A stretch of DNA of 46,221 bases from a virus. The notes below the pieces were generated by a model that was not told the DNA's origin, searched no databases, and saw only the letters and a list, made by a program, of their open reading frames with translations. Positions 6,445-13,665 of the stretch are shown in pieces; within the stretch, counting starts at the first letter, position 1, and the number at the start of each line of letters is the position of its first letter. Location of the stretch: the IMG/VR virus record IMGVR_UViG_3300003324_000887, positions 1 through 46,221 of that record; one strand, written 5' to 3'. A program made the position numbers and the translations under genes.

Positions 6445-6876
6445 ATGCTTAATGCTATGACAAAAGTAAAACAAATAGAACCGAACTACAAAATATCGGT
6501 TGACTACTACGAAGAAAATGACAATGGTACCGTTACCGCTTATTGCTTTACCCCCGGCTTGGTAGGTGAGAAAAGCTACTTGGAAAGAACGGTAACGATG
6601 CAGAGCCTTGAAGAAACTGCATGCGACACATACGGCAAAGTACGTGTTACCTACCTGAATGATACACAGGAAACAGAGGACTTAACATTTGCTATGTGGT
6701 ATGCTAATAACAGGCATAGCGAAGAGGTGCACGACCTGATAGCAGATATTATCAATAAAAGCGAAGGCCGTAAAGAAAGTGTGCCTTTTGGCGGTGTACC
6801 TAATGCTAACGTGGGCTTGATGGATAGGACGGTGCACTACTTACAAACTATTGCTAAACCTGCTAAAACTGCATAA
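6445..6876 (+). CDS. Early protein, unknown function
   Basis: A 143-aa protein with an N-terminal half of alternating beta strands (NYKISVDYYEENDNGTVTAYC) and a helical C-terminal third. ATGs at 6445 and 6457 are both possible; 6457 (MTKVKQIEP) would shorten it by four residues. It is 3 bp upstream of the GHKL-like ATPase and could be its partner. No family recognised. Confidence 0.65.
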   Translation: MLNAMTKVKQIEPNYKISVDYYEENDNGTVTAYCFTPGLVGEKSYLERTVTMQSLEETACDTYGKVRVTYLNDTQETEDLTFAMWYANNRHSEEVHDLIADIINKSEGRKESVPFGGVPNANVGLMDRTVHYLQTIAKPAKTA

Positions 6877-6879
6877 GCC

Positions 6880-8157
6880 ATGAAATACCTAAAAATTCAA
6901 AACAACGGAGAACTTGACATTCGTTTGGTCGCTTTGATGGGCGGCACGACTAAATCTAAAGACCAATATAAAATTGGTCAATTCGGGACTGGCTTGAAAT
7001 ACACACTCGCTTTTCTATTCCGCAATAACCTTGACTTCAAAATATTTGTTGGCAATGAGGAAGTAAAAGTGCATTTGGAAAGAGAAACTATCAGAGATGA
7101 GGTGTTTGAAATCATCTGTATAAATGGCAACAGAACATCGATAACTACTCGTATGGGTGAAGATTGGCAACCATGGATGATAGTTCGTGAATTATGGTGC
7201 AATGCCCTTGATGAAGGAGGTGCTAAGTATGAGGTGACGGAAGAGATGATACCTGTTGAAAATACAACGGCCTTTTATATACAAGTAGATAATCAAATCA
7301 AAAATGTAATTGACAACTGGCACAAGTACTTCATACATAACAAGCAGCCACTTTTCAGCGATGGCACCTATGCAGTATATCCCCCTGGTGAAAGGCTAAG
7401 CATTTACAAGCAAGGTGTATTAATATTCGAACACCCAGAAAAGAAGTCCGTTTTCAGCTACGACATAGCCAACGCCGAAATAAATGAGCTCAGGGAGTTC
7501 AAAGGATCTGCATCATACATGATAACACAAGCATTGCATAATGCTAATGAAAAAGTGGCCACATGTTTTTTTGAAAGCATAACCGATGAGCATTTTGAGG
7601 CAGCAATGGATTATGAATGGTATGTAGGAGACTGGAGTAATGCATGGACAAATGTAATAGGAAATGGCAAGCTGATTTATCAGGAAGCTTTAAATGAAAT
7701 TAAAGCAAGAGGCAGTAACCCTGATGAGGCAAACCTCATAGTAGTACCTAAATCAGTGTATAAAGCTCTTACAAAAAAGTTTGAAGGTATTGGGGCGTTA
7801 CGTATTGCATCGAAGATTGGCGACTTCTTTGAAACATTTAATGAAGAAGTAGAAAATAAAATAAAACAAGGGCTAACTATACTGGAGCATTGTGGTTATA
7901 TAGTACATCCAGACCTGCAATTTGTTTACGGCTTCTTTGAGGATAAACGGGTACAGGCAAAGGTTTCCCTCGATAAGAAAGTGGTATATATCTCCAATAC
8001 CATTTTACAAGTGCCCCTATTCACCATCGTTGGCATTCTGATAGAGGAAAACGAACACTTCAATACTGGATTAGAAGACCATACTCGTGAATTCCAACAG
8101 CACTTTATCAACTTATACACTCGTACACTATTAGCTAAACACGAAATCGAAATATAG
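6880..8157 (+). CDS. GHKL-like ATPase with permuted motif order
   Basis: The 425-aa protein carries motifs of the Bergerat/GHKL ATP-binding fold (Hsp90, MutL, gyrase B) in an unusual order. It begins with a G1-like strand (LKIQNNGELD, residues 4-13), then GGTTKSKD and the G2 loop IGQFGTGLKYTLAF (32-45), close to Hsp90 IGQFGVGF. The N-box comes afterwards: VRELWCNALDEGGAKYEV (102-119), nearly identical in pattern to MutL VKELVENSLDAGA. In normal GHKL proteins the N-box helix is first. The C-terminal 35 residues contain a conserved-looking IEENEHF...DHTREFQ segment (388-404). ATP binding is likely; the process it drives is unknown. It lies in the early operon ahead of the recombination genes. 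Confidence 0.6.
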   Translation: MKYLKIQNNGELDIRLVALMGGTTKSKDQYKIGQFGTGLKYTLAFLFRNNLDFKIFVGNEEVKVHLERETIRDEVFEIICINGNRTSITTRMGEDWQPWMIVRELWCNALDEGGAKYEVTEEMIPVENTTAFYIQVDNQIKNVIDNWHKYFIHNKQPLFSDGTYAVYPPGERLSIYKQGVLIFEHPEKKSVFSYDIANAEINELREFKGSASYMITQALHNANEKVATCFFESITDEHFEAAMDYEWYVGDWSNAWTNVIGNGKLIYQEALNEIKARGSNPDEANLIVVPKSVYKALTKKFEGIGALRIASKIGDFFETFNEEVENKIKQGLTILEHCGYIVHPDLQFVYGFFEDKRVQAKVSLDKKVVYISNTILQVPLFTIVGILIEENEHFNTGLEDHTREFQQHFINLYTRTLLAKHEIEI

Positions 8158-8159
8158 CC

Positions 8160-8537
8160 ATGAACCACAACGAACAATACACGAAAATAACTGAGTGGAT
8201 AAACAGCTTCGATAATGCCGATGCATTGGGAGCATTCCGCAAATATGTAGAGAATACCGACCTGCCAAACGAAATGCAGGAACAGCTACAGCTACAAATA
8301 AACTGCCGTATAGCGCACCTGAAACATGAGCCGTACTTCCACCATATAGATGGAGAATTCTACCTGATGGATGATAAAGGCAATGTACGCCTGTTTAACT
8401 CTTCTTTCGGTGCATTTGTGATAACTGTGTTCCTGAACCTGCGAGGGTTGAAAGTGAAAATGATACACGGCGAACTATACAAAGTGGCTTTACAAGAGGT
8501 GATACCAGTAGAAAACTTTGAAGTAGTAAACCCATGA
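8160..8537 (+). CDS. Early protein, unknown function
   Basis: A 125-aa soluble protein starting 2 bp after the GHKL-like ATPase gene. The first 55 residues look helical, and the second half looks like beta strands (YFHHIDGEFYLMDDKGNVRLF). The tight spacing suggests co-expression with the ATPase. Its stop overlaps the next start (ATGA). No family recognised. Confidence 0.65.
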   Translation: MNHNEQYTKITEWINSFDNADALGAFRKYVENTDLPNEMQEQLQLQINCRIAHLKHEPYFHHIDGEFYLMDDKGNVRLFNSSFGAFVITVFLNLRGLKVKMIHGELYKVALQEVIPVENFEVVNP

Positions 8538-8686
8538 TCTCGTTTACAGCAGCATGCGGGTGGTGCATAGTTACCGCTATCATAGGCTTTGGTATTGGCT
8601 ACCTCAGATGCTGGCAGCATGAGCAAGAATATCAACTTAAACAACAAAAGAAATTCAATAAATGGAACAGGCACTCGAAATTTTAA
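8534..8686 (+). CDS. 50-aa single-pass membrane protein
   Basis: The start codon overlaps the previous stop as ATGA. The product has one hydrophobic helix (CIVTAIIGFGIGY, about residues 11-23) and a basic, glutamine-rich tail, and four Cys in its first 26 residues. It overlaps the RecT-like gene by 25 bases. Such small early membrane proteins often target host membrane functions, but nothing specific can be assigned. Confidence 0.5.
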   Translation: MISFTAACGWCIVTAIIGFGIGYLRCWQHEQEYQLKQQKKFNKWNRHSKF

Positions 8687-9393
8687 ACAACAAACCACAG
8701 CATTCATCATTTGGCGATAATGCTTCTTTTGAACACGCACAGCGGGTAGCGAAAATGCTAGCCAGCTCGACACTGATACCTAAAGAGTATCAAGGTAATA
8801 TTCAGAATACGATGATAGCCCTTGAAATGTCGAACAGAATAGGCGCCAGCCCTCTTATGGTAATGCAGAACCTGTATATAGTTCAAGGCCGTCCGTCATG
8901 GAGCAGCACTTTCATTATCGCCTCTATCAACTCGTGCGGAAACTTTAGCCCGTTAAGGTACGATATGCAAAATGAAGGAACAGAGCAAATGACTTGTTCA
9001 GCATGGGCTTATGATAAAGAGACCAAAGAAAAGCTGTACGGCCCAATGGTTACTATCCAAATGGCAAAAGATGAAGGATGGCTAAATAAGAATGGTAGTA
9101 AATGGAAAACGATGCCTTCTCTAATGATAAGGTACCGTGCGGCTGCATTCTTTGGACGTTTATACGCCCCTGAAATAATGATGGGTATGCAAACAATGGA
9201 AGAATTGCAGGATGTATATGCGCCAGCCGAAGTAGTGAAACCTGACCGTGAAGCAGAACGTGTAAAGCTACTTATCGAAGAAGCAACCGAGCTAACCCAC
9301 CTGACAGAGGAGCTTTGGATGGCTGCGAAAGACACCAACCAACTACCACTCTTCGATACTAAACGTGAACAATTAGAAAACGATAAAGGGTAA
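8662..9393 (+). CDS. RecT-like single-strand annealing protein
   Basis: The 243-aa protein shows the RecT-superfamily pattern: LIPKEYQGNIQNTMIALEMSNRIGASPLMVMQNLYIVQGRPSWSS (about residues 38-82), and later WKTMPSLMIRYRAAAFFGRLYAPEIMMGM. These proteins anneal complementary single strands during recombination and replication repair. The next gene encodes an exonuclease and overlaps by one base, the usual exonuclease/annealase (SynExo) pairing. The specific subfamily is not resolved. Confidence 0.75.
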   Translation: MEQALEILNNKPQHSSFGDNASFEHAQRVAKMLASSTLIPKEYQGNIQNTMIALEMSNRIGASPLMVMQNLYIVQGRPSWSSTFIIASINSCGNFSPLRYDMQNEGTEQMTCSAWAYDKETKEKLYGPMVTIQMAKDEGWLNKNGSKWKTMPSLMIRYRAAAFFGRLYAPEIMMGMQTMEELQDVYAPAEVVKPDREAERVKLLIEEATELTHLTEELWMAAKDTNQLPLFDTKREQLENDKG

Positions 9394-10229
9394 TGAATTT
9401 CGATAACCTCTTAATACGCTGCTCTGCTATCGGTAAGATAATGACCGAACCCCGCACAAATGCAGATAAAGCTGCCGGCAAGTTGAGCGAAACGACAAAG
9501 ACCTACTTAAAAGAACTGTACCGCAGTATAAAGTACAGCAGGCAGAAAGACTTTACCAGTAAAGAAGTAGAGAAGGGCATACAGCAAGAAGAACTGGCTA
9601 TAACGCTATACAGCCTGCATACAAAGCGCATGTTCAAAAAGAACAAAGAGCGCATCGGTAACGAATACCTGACTGGTGAGCCCGACTTATACATAGGCCA
9701 AGACATATACAACGTAGAAGAAGGCTTTGATACCAAATGTAGCTGGAGCCTATGGACATTCCCTGATGTGGCAGACCCGCTGGATACTTCATACTACTGG
9801 CAGAACATGGGTTATATAGCACTGACAGGCGCCAAGAAATGGACAACAGTGTATTGCTTAGTAAATGCCCCTGCCGAACAGATTACGGCTGAAAAGCAAA
9901 AGATATGGTACGCAACGGGTATGCCTGACGATAGCAACGATAGGTATATGGAAAGGCGCAGGGAGGTAGAGAAGAACATGATCTTCGATATGAAGCAGTT
10001 TAGAGACGATAACCCCAACTATGACCTTGATATAAAAGACTGGTGCTATGACATACCGAGGGCTGAAAGGATAGTAGAGTTTCCAGTACTGCGAGATGAA
10101 GCAGCGATACAAAAGATATACTGGATGGTAGGCAAGGCAAGGGCTTATATGAATGAAAAGTATGGTACACCTCTACTACTGGCAGAAAGAGACGAAGAAG
10201 TACAAGCAACGATAATTAAAGAAGCATAA
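9393..10229 (+). CDS. YqaJ/RecE-like PD-(D/E)XK exonuclease
   Basis: The 278-aa protein has the PD-(D/E)XK nuclease core of phage recombination exonucleases: Glu67 in GIQQEELAI, GEPD (95-98), D-T-K at 113-115 (GFDTKCSW) and Gln137 in YYWQNMGYIALTG. Such enzymes digest one strand from double-strand ends and load the annealing protein encoded just upstream. It overlaps that gene by one base. Confidence 0.8.
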   Translation: MNFDNLLIRCSAIGKIMTEPRTNADKAAGKLSETTKTYLKELYRSIKYSRQKDFTSKEVEKGIQQEELAITLYSLHTKRMFKKNKERIGNEYLTGEPDLYIGQDIYNVEEGFDTKCSWSLWTFPDVADPLDTSYYWQNMGYIALTGAKKWTTVYCLVNAPAEQITAEKQKIWYATGMPDDSNDRYMERRREVEKNMIFDMKQFRDDNPNYDLDIKDWCYDIPRAERIVEFPVLRDEAAIQKIYWMVGKARAYMNEKYGTPLLLAERDEEVQATIIKEA

Positions 10230-10376
10230 GCATAGGCATACGGCTGGCCTGTTCTCAGGTTGGCTCTTTCTAAAACATTTCAGGCAAACCACGTACAAAT
10301 TTTTGAAAGCTTTTGAGTGCGTGAGGGAGCCAAACAACGGGTGTTATAGGGCTGCATGTGTAGCCCCGCCCGAAAA

Positions 10377-10457
10377 GGACAGTAGCGACGTGAATATCTT
10401 CTCGCATATGAGTGTTCATGTATATGGAGCGAGGTGGTTCGAATCCATCACTGTCCA
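10377..10457 (+). ncRNA. tRNA-like RNA element with intact acceptor and T arms
   Basis: GGACAGT (10377-10383) pairs perfectly with ACTGTCC (10450-10456). The latter directly follows a canonical T-arm, GGTGG-TTCGAAT-CCATC (10433-10449), and is followed by a discriminator-like A. The 49 bases between do not make a normal D-arm (no GG in a D-loop) or a 7-nt anticodon loop. They can instead form one long arm, CTCG(C)...GCGA, or a short GCGA/TCGC stem. It could be a degenerate tRNA or a true tRNA-like RNA. The region 10230-10470 has no convincing gene; 10230-10376 shows only a small GGGCT/AGCCC hairpin near 10350. Confidence 0.5.
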
Positions 10458-10470
10458 CAAACACATTCTT

Positions 10471-10803
10471 ATGAAAATATACATCTCCGGAAAGATTACA
10501 GGCTTGCCCCTGCACATAGCTCAGGAGTATTTCGAGACAATCGAACAAGAGCTAAAGAAAGCAAACCACGCACCGGTAAACCCGATGAACATTTGCCCCT
10601 TTGACCCTGCACACACTTGGCAGCACTACATGAAGGAAGATATAAGGGTGCTGATAGACTGTGAGGCCATCTTCATGCTGGATAACTGGACTGACAGCAG
10701 AGGTGCACAACTGGAACACCATATAGCTAAAGAACTGGGACTAAAAATATACTACGCAAATAATCATAACCTGTTTAAAGTAACGTACCAATGTCAAGAC
10801 TAA
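10471..10803 (+). CDS. DUF4406-type nucleoside 2-deoxyribosyltransferase-like protein
   Basis: The 110-aa protein begins MKIYISGKITGLP, the signature opening of DUF4406/nucleoside deoxyribosyltransferase-like phage proteins. DCEAIFMLDNWTDSRGAQLEHHIAKELGLKIYY near residues 68-100 matches the conserved D-x-S/R-G-A-x-x-E segment. The reading frame extends upstream to a TTG at 10303, but that part overlaps the tRNA-like element and lacks homology, so ATG 10471 is chosen. A role in nucleotide salvage or modification is likely. Its end overlaps the next gene by 13 bases. Confidence 0.78.
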   Translation: MKIYISGKITGLPLHIAQEYFETIEQELKKANHAPVNPMNICPFDPAHTWQHYMKEDIRVLIDCEAIFMLDNWTDSRGAQLEHHIAKELGLKIYYANNHNLFKVTYQCQD

Positions 10804-11804
10804 TTCAAATAGTAAAGGCTAAGCTGGACAAAGACGGTAAGCTGGTAGTAAGCTACAACGAGAAGCTACCGGAAGGCAACCAGCGTATTGTAAAGGATGA
10901 AGAAAATACCACCCCTGTACATAACGACCTTATAGAAGCGTTCCACGCATTGAACCCGCACCTTGCCCGGCTGTGTGAGCAATACGAAAAGGAAGGGAAG
11001 CTAACTGAAGAGATTGAAACGCGATCGTTCAGCCTGAAAGGAGATGATGACGCTGCCGGTATTGTGCTATCGGGAATAAGAAAGGTGGCGAATAATAAAT
11101 CATTTGCCATCAATACGCCCTTCTTGCATTGGGGAAGAGAGGACAACTATGCAAAGATGCAGGAGCTGATGGAAGCTGTAGAGCTTTGTGAAGAAGAGGT
11201 AAAAGAATACCTGGTGAACGGTAAGCATGCAGTAGACCCGCAAGGAGATCTGTTTGATGAAGATGCCAATTTGCAAAAGCTGCCTAAATCAGATGCGCCG
11301 TTCATAACCGAGCCAGCAGCTGCAGAACTGGTAGCCGCCGCGAGCCTTGAAAAAGACCACCTGATACTAATACCGTGTGCCAATACCGGTACCATCTTAA
11401 AGCAGGCGCTTACTACCGATACCGATATGCACATTGACTATTGCGAGATACTACCGGCAAACCGCAAGATACTGGCCGATATACAAGGTGGCCAGTACGT
11501 AGGCGGTGACTTTATACAAATGGAGAGCGCCAACCTGTATGACCGCATTATAGCTGCACCACCACGCAGCAAAGCGCAGGAAGCCACACACCTGCTGAAG
11601 ATGTGGAACCTGGTAAAGCCCGGAGGTAGAATAGTAGCACTGGTAAGCCATGCAACACTATCAGGCACCAAGAAAGCAAATACCCGACTGGTAGACTGGC
11701 TAAGAGAGGTAAACGCTATTGAGAAGCCAATAGAAGCAGCTGGCTTTGACAAAGATGGCAAGCCGGTAAAAGCATTGATGGTAATAATTGATAAAGCAGC
11801 TTAA
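10791..11804 (+). CDS. Fusion protein with a degenerate SAM-methyltransferase domain
   Basis: The 337-aa protein has two parts. Residues 1-160 are a charged domain with SFSLKGDDDAAGIVLSGIRKV...INTPFLHWG, a pattern I associate with phage proteins of unknown role. Residues 165-337 look like a Rossmann methyltransferase: LILIPCANTGTIL (motif I, 191-203), an acidic strand (DYCEI), GGDFIQ, and YDRIIAAPPRS in the place of motif IV. A working adenine methyltransferase has N/D-PP-Y/F there; here it is A-P-P-R, so catalysis may be lost or altered. The next gene is an intact N6-adenine methyltransferase, so this could be its regulatory partner. Confidence 0.6.
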   Translation: MSRLIQIVKAKLDKDGKLVVSYNEKLPEGNQRIVKDEENTTPVHNDLIEAFHALNPHLARLCEQYEKEGKLTEEIETRSFSLKGDDDAAGIVLSGIRKVANNKSFAINTPFLHWGREDNYAKMQELMEAVELCEEEVKEYLVNGKHAVDPQGDLFDEDANLQKLPKSDAPFITEPAAAELVAAASLEKDHLILIPCANTGTILKQALTTDTDMHIDYCEILPANRKILADIQGGQYVGGDFIQMESANLYDRIIAAPPRSKAQEATHLLKMWNLVKPGGRIVALVSHATLSGTKKANTRLVDWLREVNAIEKPIEAAGFDKDGKPVKALMVIIDKAA

Positions 11805-11807
11805 GAA

Positions 11808-12407
11808 ATGAAAGACTGGACTGGCAATACAAACAGCATTTTCAAAACTCTTGGTAGTAGCCAACACTCTGAAGGAGAGCGTGAGCAGAACGATTATTAT
11901 GCAACAGATCCAATTGCAATAAAACTACTCCTAAACATGCACCGGTTCGACCGGTGCATTTGGGAACCTGCATGTGGTGAGGGGCATCTATCAAAAGAGA
12001 TGCTGAAGATGGGATATGCAGTTGAAAGCACAGACCTCATAGACCGTGGCTTTGGTTTTGGGGGTATTGATTTTCTGCAATGCAATGATGAGTGGGAAGG
12101 AGACATTATTACAAACCCACCATACACTAAAGCAAAAGAATTTATTGAACATGCTCTCAGGCTGATTCGGCCGGGTAAACAAGTAGCAATGTTTCTCAAG
12201 GTGCAATTTATGGAAGGGAAAGGCCGCAAAAAGCTATTCTGTTCTACACCTCCGAAGATTATTTATGTTTCTTCTTCTCGTATCAACTGTGCAAAGAATG
12301 GAGATTTCGTAGGTCTTCGCACAAGCGGTGGTAGTGCTGTTGCTTATGCGTGGTATGTGTGGGAGAAAGGTTTCAATGGGGATACAATAGTAAAATGGTT
12401 CAATTAG
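11808..12407 (+). CDS. DNA N6-adenine methyltransferase
   Basis: The 199-aa protein has the SAM-binding motif WEPACGEGHL (residues 52-61), an acidic motif STDLIDRG and the catalytic NPPY (103-106). Together these define an N6-adenine DNA methyltransferase. It is short and has no obvious target-recognition insert, as in orphan phage methylases. It likely modifies phage DNA against restriction. Three bases separate it from the degenerate paralogue upstream; its stop directly abuts the next start. Confidence 0.82.
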   Translation: MKDWTGNTNSIFKTLGSSQHSEGEREQNDYYATDPIAIKLLLNMHRFDRCIWEPACGEGHLSKEMLKMGYAVESTDLIDRGFGFGGIDFLQCNDEWEGDIITNPPYTKAKEFIEHALRLIRPGKQVAMFLKVQFMEGKGRKKLFCSTPPKIIYVSSSRINCAKNGDFVGLRTSGGSAVAYAWYVWEKGFNGDTIVKWFN

Positions 12408-12635
12408 ATGAGCAAACCGCCGGCATATAGTGAACTGGAGCAGCAACTTAAAGGCGAACAAGCCTTGAGGCTCAACTTCATGAAGCTAGTGCTGGCGATG
12501 CGTGAGGCGCAAAAGCGGTATATAAAAACCCATAGCAGTCTTGCGCTGGAACAGGCAAGAAAGTATGAAACGATGGTAGACAGGGTAATAAAACAATACA
12601 AAGCACCGGTACCTAAACAGGGAGAAATATTTTAA
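12408..12635 (+). CDS. Small coiled-coil protein, unknown function
   Basis: The 75-aa product is almost entirely helical and charged (SELEQQLKGEQALRLNFMKLVLAMREAQKRY), with a Pro-rich end. It starts directly after the methyltransferase stop (TAGATG). No family recognised. Confidence 0.6.
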   Translation: MSKPPAYSELEQQLKGEQALRLNFMKLVLAMREAQKRYIKTHSSLALEQARKYETMVDRVIKQYKAPVPKQGEIF

Positions 12636-12671
12636 ACCCTCACCTATCACAAATTAACAGTAGAAACTAAA

Positions 12672-13664
12672 ATGGCAAGAAAACCGAAACAAGGCCTTTC
12701 ATACTTCCCGCTTGATGTAGACATCTTTGAAGATGATAAACTACAGCTGGTAAGTGCGGAACATGGATGGGAAGCAGAATATATAGCGATCAGGCTTCTT
12801 TGCCTCATATACAAAAATGGATACTACTATAAGTTTACGGAGGCAGAAGCGATACTGCTTGCAAAACGCATAGGAGGAACTATAAAAGGCACCCGAATAC
12901 TGGAAATAGTAGATGAGTTAATAGCTCGAAATTTCTTCGACAAACAGAAATATGACGATTATCAAATACTCACTTCTAAGGGAATTCAGACAAGATATGT
13001 AGATGCTGCCGGAAGGCGCTTAAGTGTACAAATGTTAGCAGAATACCTCGTGAGCGGGATTAATGTATACATTAATAAAGATAATGTCAACATTAATTCG
13101 ATTAATGACGACAGAAGTACACAAATAAAAGTAAATAAAAGTAAAGTAAATAAAACAAAAGAAAACAATACAGATACTATCGTATCTGATGGCAAAACAA
13201 AAGTTTCGCCGACAGAAGATGAAGTAGTTGCTAAAGAGCTAAAAGCAGAATACAAAACTCTACCTAAAACCAAAAAAGACATTTTCAGGTTCATCAAAGA
13301 AAATCGTCCGGGCTTCATTGAGCCTTATGTGGCACTTTGGAATATCTGGGCAGAAGAGCGTAACAAACCCAAAGTATCAACCATCACCAAATCGCGCAGA
13401 AGCCATCTTACAGCCCGATTGAAAGAACCAGCATTTGACTTTTTGAAAATACTTGAACTGGCCTCTAAATCTACCTACCTCCTTAAGCCTCATAATTGGT
13501 TTGGTTTCGATTGGTTGACTAAAAACGATGATAACTACACTAAACTTTTAGAAGGCAAGTACCAACAGGAAGTTGAAGAAAAAGACAGTAGCAATGAACC
13601 TGAGCAGATTGACCAGGCTACCGCTGATTTGCTAAAAGTAATGGAGCTAAAAATGAATTCTTGA
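12672..13664 (+). CDS. Replication initiator-like protein (Lin1244/DUF4373 N-terminal domain)
   Basis: The 330-aa protein opens with LSYFPLDVDIFEDDKLQLVSAEHGWEAEYIAIRLLCLIYKNGYYYKF, the pattern of the Lin1244/Lin1753 (DUF4373) winged-helix domain in phage replication proteins. A low-complexity linker (residues 130-190, rich in N, K, S and T) follows, then a helical C-terminal domain with FIEPYVALWNIWAEERN and HNWFGFDWLTKND, reminiscent of DnaD-like helicase loaders. It is immediately upstream of DnaB. The linker DNA is full of repeats and is a candidate origin. Confidence 0.75.
   Translation: MARKPKQGLSYFPLDVDIFEDDKLQLVSAEHGWEAEYIAIRLLCLIYKNGYYYKFTEAEAILLAKRIGGTIKGTRILEIVDELIARNFFDKQKYDDYQILTSKGIQTRYVDAAGRRLSVQMLAEYLVSGINVYINKDNVNINSINDDRSTQIKVNKSKVNKTKENNTDTIVSDGKTKVSPTEDEVVAKELKAEYKTLPKTKKDIFRFIKENRPGFIEPYVALWNIWAEERNKPKVSTITKSRRSHLTARLKEPAFDFLKILELASKSTYLLKPHNWFGFDWLTKNDDNYTKLLEGKYQQEVEEKDSSNEPEQIDQATADLLKVMELKMNS
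13059..13188. other. Candidate replication origin inside the initiator gene
   Basis: Within 130 bp there are four ATTAAT units (13059, 13071, 13092, 13101), the first two forming a perfect 18-bp palindrome at 13059-13076. There is also a tandem 10-bp repeat AAATAAAAGT (13123-13142) with a degenerate third copy, and a 7-bp inverted repeat CAGATAC/GTATCTG (13171-13188). The stretch is very AT-rich and encodes only the low-complexity linker of the initiator. This mirrors the lambda O gene, whose linker contains the origin. Confidence 0.5.
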
Positions 13665-13665
13665 T

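Noticed and set aside
8360-8773. Antisense frames opposite the RecT-like and neighbouring genes
   Set aside because: They lie opposite well-supported genes, lack spacing or motifs, and have shadow-like composition.
10303-10470. N-terminal extension of the DUF4406 protein from a TTG
   Set aside because: The added 56 residues have no family match, overlap the tRNA-like element, and the family begins exactly at the ATG 10471.
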